A DNA stretch of 64,000 nt, from assembly GCA_028285545.1 (NCBI GenBank), contig JANQPA010000102.1:62001-126000 (forward strand), read 5' to 3'. The DNA is from Saprospiraceae bacterium. Its GTDB lineage: Bacteria; Bacteroidota; Bacteroidia; Chitinophagales; Saprospiraceae. The position numbers were made by a program, and so were the translations under genes. The notes below the pieces were generated by a model. It had not been told where the DNA came from. It worked only from the letters and a program-made list of their open reading frames with translations, and ran no database searches. Below, one piece after another: positions 19,908 through 27,603 of the stretch (its first letter is position 1; each line of letters opens with the position of its first letter).

Positions 19908-20163
19908 TCACTCCTCTTCTTGAGAAGTATTTTGTTTAGATTGAAGTAATTGTTTTTTAAACTCTTCAACTGAAAGTAAAATAACTTTTGGAAAATCGAT
20001 ATCCTTCAATACTCAGAAATGTTTGTCATTTGAAACAAGTTATTTTGCATTTGAAGCGACTGCGCAATCCACAAATTTGTTATCAATCAGGGTCTTCTGC
20101 GATTAGATTCCATTTGAAGAACCTTGTAATCAATTCAACATTTGTATCTAGTACAATGCGCAT
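19908..20163 (-). pseudogene. Degraded PIN-domain toxin
   Basis: Translating from ATG at 20163 gives MRIVLDTNV, the strand-1 motif of PIN ribonucleases, then a jump to the late motif (FFKWNLIAEDPD). The middle of the domain is missing, and a frame change follows at EDPD. In the shifted frame DNKFVDCAVASNAK and LVSNDKHF and VLKDIDFP continue the PIN family, interrupted by two in-frame stop codons, ending in SVEEFKKQLLQ before the stop at 19908. A deletion, a frameshift and two nonsense codons make function very unlikely. It lies 9 bp downstream of the small gene at 20173-20391, the usual order antitoxin then toxin. Confidence 0.75.
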
Positions 20164-20172
20164 TTGGAATAC

Positions 20173-20391
20173 TTAGTTGTTGGGATTATATGAGGTGCGG
20201 TTGTGGGAATTCAACATTTCTTCCATGTCTTCATTTGACCATTTCTTTTCCTCCCACATTTCATCAGCCATTAGAGTTACTTTTTTTGCTAAATATTTAA
20301 CAATTAACCTTTTAATTGCTAATAGATCTGTCTCTTCCAAATCTCTAGTAAACAATTTAAGGATTTCTAACTGAAGATCATTTAATGGCAT
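20173..20391 (-). CDS. Small protein, probable antitoxin of a PIN toxin pair
   Basis: The 72-residue, largely helical, acidic-and-basic protein (begins MPLNDLQLEILKLF; contains DLEETDLLAIKRLIVKYLAKK and MADEMWEEKKWSNEDMEEML) has no motif I can name. Proteins of this type commonly precede PIN toxins in Bacteroidota, and a broken PIN gene follows 9 bp downstream, so the antitoxin role is inferred from context. The frame is intact although the toxin is dead, so it may be an orphan antitoxin. Confidence 0.6.
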   Translation of the reverse strand: MPLNDLQLEILKLFTRDLEETDLLAIKRLIVKYLAKKVTLMADEMWEEKKWSNEDMEEMLNSHNRTSYNPNN

Positions 20392-20649
20392 TTGTATGGA
20401 GGATCTTCCCCTCTTTTTCTTTTTTTATTTACTAACAGGTATAATTCAAATTTAGTTCTTTTTTGATGAAACGTCTCATAAATGATAAGGAATACTTGAA
20501 AGAACCAAACAAGACCCTATGCAGTGACTCATTTCTAAAGCTTCAATGTTTGTAGTTTCAATTGAGTTCTTTATCGATAAGCTCATTAATTAATTTAGCA
20601 CGCCTTTCCAAAGATTTTGCAGTCTGGAATATTGCGCCTGCATAAAAAG

Positions 20650-22104
20650 TTAATATCCCTCAGGCTTCACAAAACCCTTGGTAAATTTGGAAACTAATTT
20701 TGCAAAATGTATCAATTTTGGTTCACTCCAATAAGCACCGACTACCTGAACTCCTATCGGTAAACCTTCTTCTCCAATTCCAAGCGGTATATTAATGCCA
20801 GGATGTCCGCTTGCATTAAAACAGGCTAAATAAGGCCAAGTATAGTTTGCGTAAATGAGCTTTTTATTATCATAAATTATGGGAGTTCCAATTTTACAAC
20901 GCTTAAAAGCAGGGCCATAACTAATTGGGCAAACCAACAAATCAAATTTGTCAAAGAACTGTTCCCATTCACTCACAATACCAGCTCTGATTCCCATGGT
21001 CTCTGAGTAATCAATAAAACTATTCTTAAACCCTTTATTCAACTCTCGCTGGAATTTATCCATTCCTTTTAACAAACCGTTTTTCAATTGCATTTTCATG
21101 AATGGTTTGATAAACCATGGTACATCTTGCGAGATCAATTGAGAGAATAACCTCACAAAAAGCGAAAGTGAACGCTCATGCAGATCTCCGGCAGGTCCAG
21201 AATTTTCCGTTTTGCAATTATTCTTTGTGAGTAGATCAATAAAGTCATGAATTACAGATTTGGTTTGAGCGCTTGTTTCATAACCAGGCCAACCATCCAC
21301 CCAAGCTACTTTATAATCACTTAATGATTTGTCTTCTGCATTTTGCCATTCGATTCTTGGGATATTTCTATCACTCTTGTGTGGTCCTCGAATTATTTTC
21401 CACATCAGTTCAAGGTCTTCTGGATTTCGCGCCATAGGGCCCGCTTGGGCCATGTGAAAAGCAAAGCCTCGTGCTCCCTTTGGTTTTGGAACTACTCCAT
21501 GCCCAGGAACAGTATTCTCTGTGGGTTTCATTCCATAGAGACCGCAATAATTGGCAGGATTTCGAATAGATCCTCCGAAATCCCCACCTAATTCAATTGG
21601 AGTCATACCAGAGGCAAGAGCAGCGGATGATCCACCACTACTACCGCCTGGTGAATATTCAATATTGTAAGGGTTTTTACATTCAGGATAAATGTCACCA
21701 GAGATCTGATAATCGGTTAGATTTTTTGGCACATTGGTTTTACCTAAAATGATTGCTCCGGCATTTTTTAGTCTTTTAACAACTTCTGCATCTTCAGGTG
21801 CTTCCCAATCTTTTAACATTTTGAAGTTTAAGGTAGATTTTGTGCCCTTAAGCCAAAATTGTTCTTTTACGGTCATCGGCACACCATGAATAGGGCCCCT
21901 TAATTTGCCAAGTTGGACCTCTTTATCACATTCAGCAGCAATTTCAAGTGCTTCTTCTTCAAGGGATAAAACAACTGCATTTAATTCAGGATTGTATTGT
22001 TTGATCCTAGAAAGATGTTCTTTCACAATATCGGTTGAAGTCGCTTTTCCGGTCTTTATAAGTTGTGCAAGTTCTATAGCCGACTTATAAATATATTTAT
22101 TCAT
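20650..22104 (-). CDS. Amidase (amidase-signature family)
   Basis: The 484-residue enzyme hydrolyses an amide bond by the Ser-cisSer-Lys triad. It shows Lys80 (GVPMTVKEQFWLKG), the Gly/Ser-rich signature SPGGSSGGSSAALASG with cis-Ser155, and nucleophile Ser179 in LGGDFGGSIRNPA. The C-terminal segment NIPLGIGEEGLPIGVQVVG is also typical. There is no signal peptide, so it is cytoplasmic. It resembles the fatty-acid-amide-hydrolase-like branch rather than GatA, and no GatB/C neighbours are seen; the substrate is unknown. It is monocistronic, with the DUF6090 gene ending 147 bp upstream. Confidence 0.9.
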   Translation of the reverse strand: MNKYIYKSAIELAQLIKTGKATSTDIVKEHLSRIKQYNPELNAVVLSLEEEALEIAAECDKEVQLGKLRGPIHGVPMTVKEQFWLKGTKSTLNFKMLKDWEAPEDAEVVKRLKNAGAIILGKTNVPKNLTDYQISGDIYPECKNPYNIEYSPGGSSGGSSAALASGMTPIELGGDFGGSIRNPANYCGLYGMKPTENTVPGHGVVPKPKGARGFAFHMAQAGPMARNPEDLELMWKIIRGPHKSDRNIPRIEWQNAEDKSLSDYKVAWVDGWPGYETSAQTKSVIHDFIDLLTKNNCKTENSGPAGDLHERSLSLFVRLFSQLISQDVPWFIKPFMKMQLKNGLLKGMDKFQRELNKGFKNSFIDYSETMGIRAGIVSEWEQFFDKFDLLVCPISYGPAFKRCKIGTPIIYDNKKLIYANYTWPYLACFNASGHPGINIPLGIGEEGLPIGVQVVGAYWSEPKLIHFAKLVSKFTKGFVKPEGY

Positions 22105-22140
22105 GGTTTTGTGATTTTTGCAAAAGGCTCCGACAAATGA

Positions 22141-22163
22141 CGTGCCGCTTAAACAGCGGCACG
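22141..22163 (-). terminator. Hairpin downstream of the DUF6090 gene
   Basis: A 9-bp perfect GC-rich stem (CGTGCCGCT / AGCGGCACG) with a 5-nt loop lies between the DUF6090 gene and the amidase gene, about 90 bp past the stop at 22252. No T-run follows, so a terminator role is plausible but unproven. Confidence 0.45.
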
Positions 22164-22251
22164 AACATTTTATGCTTTGCTGGTGGTCGTTCTTATATTA
22201 TCTATATATGTTTATTTTCTTCGACCAATGCTAATTAAAAAAATTTAATTC

Positions 22252-23337
22252 TTAGTCTAACTTTTCGAATCTGTAAAAGCCATTATTAATATCAAGGCTT
22301 ATCCTATATTCCCCCTTCTTCAATTTAATGTTAGGGCTGTCTTGGAAACCAACGCCAATTGGATAACTCATTTTCGGGTAGTAAGTTCCCCAATTTATTG
22401 TCCACGAATCATTAGCTCTAAATTTTACTTCGCCATCTGATAGATTGGTTACTAATGTATAAATCCCATTCTGGTCCTTATCCTCCATGTCTATGTCCTT
22501 TTCCCAGCCAGCTTTTGTTGCTGATCCCAATATGCCTACCGATTGAATTGCGTTGGATCCAATAATGACTGGTGGGAAGGATCCGCTGAGTTCGTTATTT
22601 AACAAATCCAGTATAAAATGATTGGCTGCGATCAAGCCAATTATCCAATCTAAATTAGATTCGTTTTTTTCTTGAATAAGGTCGATCAGTCTCAGCAAAT
22701 TTGTATACTTCGCTTTTGAGTGCTTTTTAAATACAGTTTCCAAGCTTTGATCTCCATTTTGATTGTTCCTTATTTCTGAATTGACCAATTCCTCAAATAA
22801 TAGATCTATTACATGAGCTTTTTTAATTCTGTTGCGATCAATACTTTTTTCTACATTAACCTGTTCAAAATCATATAATCGGACAAGACTGGATCTCAAG
22901 GTGTCATTTGAAATTTTCTCAAATCCAGAATTTATAAGAGCATTATATGCTCCTTTTCGAGTCTCTAAAGAAATGTTATTCCCGTTCATAAGGAAATCAG
23001 AATAAGTCGCAAATAAAGAATCAATGTTAGCATCATTGGAATTTATGAGCATTTGACCTGCAAACTCGGAGCATTTTATCCATCCACTTATGTTTTTAAC
23101 ATAATTGATATCATTAACTAGATCATTTCGCACATCCCGCAACATCTTTAGCTCAAATGATCTGTCATTTTTACTTTGATTAGCATTATTTATTTGAAGG
23201 GCAATTAAAATTCCAATTACGACAAGGAGTATTTCTCCTATGGCATAAATCAGATACCTACCTGCCGGCGAGGCAGGTTTTCTAATTTTATTTTCCGAGA
23301 GTAGTTTTTGTCTTATTTTTCTGAAGAATTTTAGCAT
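22252..23337 (-). CDS. DUF6090 membrane protein with SusE/SusF-like C-terminal domain
   Basis: 361 residues. Residues 1-55 hold the DUF6090 signature: a basic FFRKIRQKLLSENK, then a transmembrane segment YLIYAIGEILLVVIGILIAL and QINNANQSK. Residues 55-240 are helical as in the family. From about 250 the protein changes character: VGILGSATKAGWEKD, GIYTLVTNLSDGEVKFRAND, SWTINWG and a final GEYRISLDINNGFYRF match the beta-sandwich of SusE/SusF-type starch-binding outer-membrane lipoproteins. That combination is unusual. Residues 19-26 (RKPASPAG) are encoded by a palindromic repeat and look inserted between the basic segment and the TM helix. Function is unknown. Confidence 0.75.
   Translation of the reverse strand: MLKFFRKIRQKLLSENKIRKPASPAGRYLIYAIGEILLVVIGILIALQINNANQSKNDRSFELKMLRDVRNDLVNDINYVKNISGWIKCSEFAGQMLINSNDANIDSLFATYSDFLMNGNNISLETRKGAYNALINSGFEKISNDTLRSSLVRLYDFEQVNVEKSIDRNRIKKAHVIDLLFEELVNSEIRNNQNGDQSLETVFKKHSKAKYTNLLRLIDLIQEKNESNLDWIIGLIAANHFILDLLNNELSGSFPPVIIGSNAIQSVGILGSATKAGWEKDIDMEDKDQNGIYTLVTNLSDGEVKFRANDSWTINWGTYYPKMSYPIGVGFQDSPNIKLKKGEYRISLDINNGFYRFEKLD
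23260..23278. repeat. Palindromic repeat inside a coding region
   Basis: A 7-bp stem (ACCTGCC / GGCAGGT) with a 5-nt loop falls within codons 19-26 of the DUF6090 gene and keeps the frame. A hairpin with related words (CACCTGAGGCGGG) occurs in a spacer at about 54033-54049. Confidence 0.65.
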
Positions 23338-23586
23338 GGTTTTTCATTTTGTTCGTTCTAATGACCACCAACGACACGACTATGCACCGGACCACAGCAC
23401 AGCAAGGCTAATCAGTATAGACGATGCTACGTTTCTTCTTTCCATTTTCCTTAGTAAAAAATATGGAAAATACTTTCTCATTTTTTTTACTGTATCTTGG
23501 CAATTCTAACTGTGGCTTGATTCCCTTGTTTTGAAACAAAGTCCGGCTTGTGAAGAGTTGAGAAAATCCTTACATAGAGCCTCCTT

Positions 23587-26500
23587 TCAGTGTTTCATTA
23601 ATCTGGTTGTATTCTCAATTTCTTTCAGAATTTCTAAAATTGAGTGTGATAAACGTAACTTGCCTCTATCATACTCTTCAAAAGAAAGACTACTATTGAA
23701 CTTGCTATTCTCTAGTCTTTTATTTTGAGCAAATAGTAGCAATATTCTGTCCTTATAATTAGAGTTTTCGCTTAATTCAAGTAATGTAAACAAGGCTTGA
23801 TTAATGTTACTATTTTCAATACTATTTAGAACTTTTTGTCTTTTCCGAATAAACAACTCATTTTCATTTATTTCTTTTGCTCTATAAATTTTTGATAGGA
23901 GGGAGATAAGGTTTTGTATTTTTTTTACCAATCGAACAAACAATTTCTCATTCCCATTTTCCTTAATCGGTTCAGTTGAAACACTTTCTATCTTGGTAGA
24001 CTCTAAAGTTGAAATTATAGTTATCAAAGAATGTGAAATTTGATTTAAGTATACATCATATTCCGATGAATTCTTATCATTGAATACCAATAGTAGTTTT
24101 CGTTTATTTATTAGCTCCAGCTTCAATGAAAAAACTCTTAGTGAAATAAAATTCTCTTTATCTCGAAATGGAATTACGTTTATCAATTTAAAAATCACTT
24201 TTCCTAATTGGTCTTTTTGAACAAGCTCGTATAGTTCCTTAAAGTCAATTTTTTCTCCACTTTTTACATGAGGAATTAATTCTAATTTATCCTGTATTGT
24301 CTCAGAATAGATTTCTAATAATGAATGCCAAACTTGACTAATTTCCAAGTAAAACCCTTCAAAGCTTAATATCCCCTTTCTATCATTTTCAATTAGTTCC
24401 TTGTGTTTATTTAATAGTAAAATAACTCTATTGTATATTTCAGAGTCCCTTTCTTTATAAAATTCACTAAAGATTGACAAGGCCAATTTAAAATCTCCAG
24501 AATTTAGAATATTTTCAAATGTATTTAATAGATCATCCTTAATTCCCTTATCTACTCTTTCACAAATGTCAATTATTTTGGAAACAATAAAATTTCTTTT
24601 TGATCCAAATTGTTTAGTTGTATATTTCCCTGCTCTATATTCATTCAAGAGACTTTTATACGCCACCTCAATTACTGCAATTTCTTCATACAAATTCTTG
24701 TTAATAGATTCAAGGTAATCAGATAAGATTCTAATGGCCTCATCAATTTTTCCATTTTGAATAATATCTTTTGTTGCCAAGCCCAAGTGTTTTTTAACGC
24801 TTTCATTCAACAATTTTTGATCTTGAACTGATAAAAAACTCCTACCTTTATTCCCTAATAGTATTATCATCAACTCCTTAGAAGAAACAGGTAAATCATT
24901 TTTTACTTTATCAAACATAATTCTTCTCGCCTGTTGACCTGGCTTATTGGAGTATTCAAATCTTTCCTTAATCAAAGGAGAAAGTGTATCATGACTTAGT
25001 TTAAACGAATTTTCATTAGGTTTTGACAGAAGGTAGAATTCTACACATTTTTCTAAAAAACCTTCTAATACATCTTTTCTATGGGAATAATCTGATTCTA
25101 ATTCCTGGATAGTTCGTGTTGCTGCAGTAACAAGCGGTGTCGTATGATAATATAGAATATCTATTGCTAATCCAGACTCCACCACTTCACGGTTAAAGAT
25201 AGAAAGCTTTCCCAGCTGCTGATTTAAAAAATCCTTTAGCAGTATTCCTCCTTTTTTCAATTCTTGATAATCGATAATTTTGAATTTCACTTCATTAGTT
25301 TCTCTATTGTTTTCTTTTGCTTTATCCCACAATTTCGATAGTAGAATTTGTAATACTGGCGCAATTGCACTTTTTTTATCTTCTAGCAAGTCATCAGCTA
25401 TTATATCGACCAAGCTTCCATCATTCCCAGACTCTAAAGCAAGCTTATATTTAATATATAATTTTTCATTTTTTGTAATACCTTCAATTACTTCTAGTAT
25501 CCCTTTCCTACTTAGAGGGGTTAAAAACAATTCGGAAAAGGGAATATTATATCTAATAAAATACTGTTCTATATCAGGATGATATTCTTTTCGGTATGAA
25601 AAAATGAATCGAGATTTTCTATCTTTCTGATTACACAATTGGTCTATGGCTTTTGCTAAATTATCCAATTCATCAAAACCAGAGATTGAATTGTCGCTAT
25701 TCAAAGGTTTTGTTATTGCTTCTTCGACTTGATCTAAAATAAATACATAGGGCCGATCAGATAGCACCTCAATCTCGTCTAATATTTGTAATAGATTTTT
25801 ACCACTATCTATGCATCCTTTTTCTTCAAAAATTTGGTTAATAGCGGCCGAAAGAGTTCCTAATAACTCTTTTTCCTCTCCTCTTCTTAAGTACTTTACT
25901 ATGAAATCATTTTCTAATCTCGGGAATAAACCAGCACTTAATAAAGAAGATTTTCCTACGCCAGATTCCCCATAGTAAAGTATAACAGGATCGGGGCCTT
26001 TGATTTGATTATAAAGGGAGCGAATTTCTCTCCCTCTACCAAAAAAAATTCCAGCAAACTCCCTCTTATAATATTGTAAATGGACAAACGGTTTTTTAGG
26101 TAAGTATTTTGATTGATAGTATTTTGCCGGAATATCCGGAATTCCGAATAGCGGATTGTTGCTTTCACTCGGCAAGTTCCATTTTAGAATGGAACTTGCG
26201 CCTCTAGAGAGGTAGAGGTTCCAAGGAAATTCTTCTTTTTCATATTTGTCTTGAAGGTAAAGGTTTCGAAAGTCTCCACTCTCATTTTCTGCTAAAATCA
26301 TGCTTTCAGCATCCATCCACGCTCTCTCGATATCAATCCCCTGTGCCAGTGCAGAATAGAATCTGACGCTTAATTGGGTTGCCACATAATCATTTATGAT
26401 ACTAGATGTCCCAATTACTATTGGGATCTTACTTTTTATTAGATCTCGTGCTTGTAACTCAGTAGAACAACCATTAAGGAATACTAATTTTAAGCTTTTT

Positions 26501-26829
26501 TCTTGAGAAAATATTTTTGTAAGACCTTTGGAATTAACTTTAAACACTCCTTTTTCCAGAGTTTCAACTAAAAGTTGATATGAATTAGCATGACCAGCAT
26601 AATGAAAAATAGAAATTCTATTTCGGTAGTATTTATCCTGAAAAACATCAACAATTTGTTTCAGAGTTACATTTGCTCTCTGTACTAATTCACATAATCC
26701 CTCGTTAATTGCCGGCGTGAGGACTTCTCTAATTCGAGTTTGTTCTTTTGATAAATTTCTTAAATAATCTGTTTTAGATTCATAATTATTAGCAAAAGTG
26801 GTAAATATTACAGGGATATCAGGTTTCAT
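23587..26829 (-). CDS. CHAT protease - nSTAND NTPase - EAD11-repeat conflict protein
   Basis: 1080 residues in three parts. Residues 1-210 are a CHAT (caspase-like) peptidase with ISIFHYAGHANSY (His80) and KLVFLNGCSTEL (Cys121), followed by GTSSIINDYVA and FYSALAQG as in the family. Residues 250-625 are a STAND-type NTPase: FFGRGREIRSLYNQI, P-loop GESGVGKSS (287-295), Walker B YVFILDQVEE (361-370) and the closing LSHDTLSPLIKERF. Residues 685-1080 are helical and carry three copies of a unit like the effector-associated domain EAD11 (about 685-760, 766-845, 995-1077; e.g. IIQNGKIDEAIRILSDYL). This architecture is known from bacterial immune and cell-suicide proteins, where EADs dock partners and the STAND module switches the protease on. 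The effect here is inferred. The coding sequence is very AT-rich. Confidence 0.85.
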   Translation of the reverse strand: MKPDIPVIFTTFANNYESKTDYLRNLSKEQTRIREVLTPAINEGLCELVQRANVTLKQIVDVFQDKYYRNRISIFHYAGHANSYQLLVETLEKGVFKVNSKGLTKIFSQEKSLKLVFLNGCSTELQARDLIKSKIPIVIGTSSIINDYVATQLSVRFYSALAQGIDIERAWMDAESMILAENESGDFRNLYLQDKYEKEEFPWNLYLSRGASSILKWNLPSESNNPLFGIPDIPAKYYQSKYLPKKPFVHLQYYKREFAGIFFGRGREIRSLYNQIKGPDPVILYYGESGVGKSSLLSAGLFPRLENDFIVKYLRRGEEKELLGTLSAAINQIFEEKGCIDSGKNLLQILDEIEVLSDRPYVFILDQVEEAITKPLNSDNSISGFDELDNLAKAIDQLCNQKDRKSRFIFSYRKEYHPDIEQYFIRYNIPFSELFLTPLSRKGILEVIEGITKNEKLYIKYKLALESGNDGSLVDIIADDLLEDKKSAIAPVLQILLSKLWDKAKENNRETNEVKFKIIDYQELKKGGILLKDFLNQQLGKLSIFNREVVESGLAIDILYYHTTPLVTAATRTIQELESDYSHRKDVLEGFLEKCVEFYLLSKPNENSFKLSHDTLSPLIKERFEYSNKPGQQARRIMFDKVKNDLPVSSKELMIILLGNKGRSFLSVQDQKLLNESVKKHLGLATKDIIQNGKIDEAIRILSDYLESINKNLYEEIAVIEVAYKSLLNEYRAGKYTTKQFGSKRNFIVSKIIDICERVDKGIKDDLLNTFENILNSGDFKLALSIFSEFYKERDSEIYNRVILLLNKHKELIENDRKGILSFEGFYLEISQVWHSLLEIYSETIQDKLELIPHVKSGEKIDFKELYELVQKDQLGKVIFKLINVIPFRDKENFISLRVFSLKLELINKRKLLLVFNDKNSSEYDVYLNQISHSLITIISTLESTKIESVSTEPIKENGNEKLFVRLVKKIQNLISLLSKIYRAKEINENELFIRKRQKVLNSIENSNINQALFTLLELSENSNYKDRILLLFAQNKRLENSKFNSSLSFEEYDRGKLRLSHSILEILKEIENTTRLMKH

Positions 26830-27026
26830 TTCTACGTTTATTCGCAGTATTATTTAAGAATAAGAAATTCTAAAGTTGGATATACACGTTTAAGACCAAA
26901 AATATAATAAATTCATCGACTTTTGACACATGACGCTTTGTGCAAATGCGGTAGGTACCACATCTGAATCCTTCGAGGCTTAAGCGCTCTAATGAATCAG
27001 TGGCAGCTATCGACGTTTTGCACATT
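26830..27026. other. Spacer upstream of the CHAT gene
   Basis: No gene is seen. On the minus strand TATTTTTG (26897-26904) fits the Bacteroidota -7 consensus TAnnTTTG about 70 bp before the CHAT start, but no -33 TTTG at the right spacing was found. The part beyond 26930 may belong to the flank of the intron remnant. Confidence 0.35.
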
Positions 27027-27600
27027 GGGTATGCCTAGCATGGGCATCTTTTCATCTAACGAAAGATAGGTGATTAATCTAGAGGGTGCAAGTCCTTTAT
27101 GGGCAGAGGTAACACCCTGAATCCTTAGCAAGTCGCAAAGCCTGCCCCGTAAAATGGTGAGGGTGGTTTACTGTGAAATAAGCACTGAAGCCCCCCTGTC
27201 CGGCTGGCCGGGAAGCGAGACTGCCCATACGGGCCCGCACTGGGGCAAAACTCGGTGCTGAGGAACACGAACTGAATAAGAGACTATTAGGTATATCAAG
27301 ATATTGTCGACATAGACCTCAAGTCATTCTTCGACGAGGTGCGACATGACTTATTGCTGAAACTGATCTACAGACTAGTACAAGGGCCGATGACATTAAA
27401 ATTGATCCGCAGCTTCCTACGGGCTCCGATACAAATCTGAGGAAAGCTTTACAAAAGGCATAAAGGAGCGCCTCAGGGTTCTCTCGTCAGTCCATTGCTA
27501 GCAAATATACTACTCAATGAGTTCGATAAAGAGCTAGAAAACCAAGGTCTACGCTATATTCGCTATGCCGATGATTTCAGTATCTACCAATTGTACGCTG
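27027..27600 (+). mobile_element. Truncated group II intron
   Basis: The stretch from about 27027 has typical 5' ribozyme words of bacterial group II introns (ATGCCTAGCATGGGCAT, then GGGTGCAAGTCC, AGCAAGTCGCAA and GAAATAAGCACTGAAG), followed by a reverse-transcriptase remnant. The start is approximate because no clear GUGYG 5' splice site was identified. The 3' half (thumb/maturase and domains V-VI) is absent; the sequence stops at the end of the minus-strand gene at 27604. Confidence 0.75.
27300..27593 (+). pseudogene. Group II intron reverse transcriptase fragment
   Basis: The frame starting at 27300 reads DIVDIDLKSFFDEVRHDLLL (RT motif 2-3), then APIQI, a TGA stop, GKLYKRHKGAPQGSLVSPLL (motif 4 with the PQGSxxSP signature), NILLNEFDKEL and YIRYADDFSIY (catalytic motif 5). 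The N-terminal RT0/1 part and everything after YADDF are missing and an internal stop is present, so the enzyme is dead. It is a clear relic of a mobile intron. Confidence 0.85.
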
Positions 27601-27603
27601 GCT

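Noticed and set aside
20541..20649. Minus-strand stretch AGAIFQTAKSLERRAKLINE after the amidase stop
   Set aside because: It looks faintly coding but is only about 30 codons, has no start and no recognisable family; chance cannot be excluded.
26933..27026. Possible tRNA or small RNA upstream of the intron remnant
   Set aside because: No cloverleaf, T-loop or CCA pattern could be formed; the sequence reads as intron flank.
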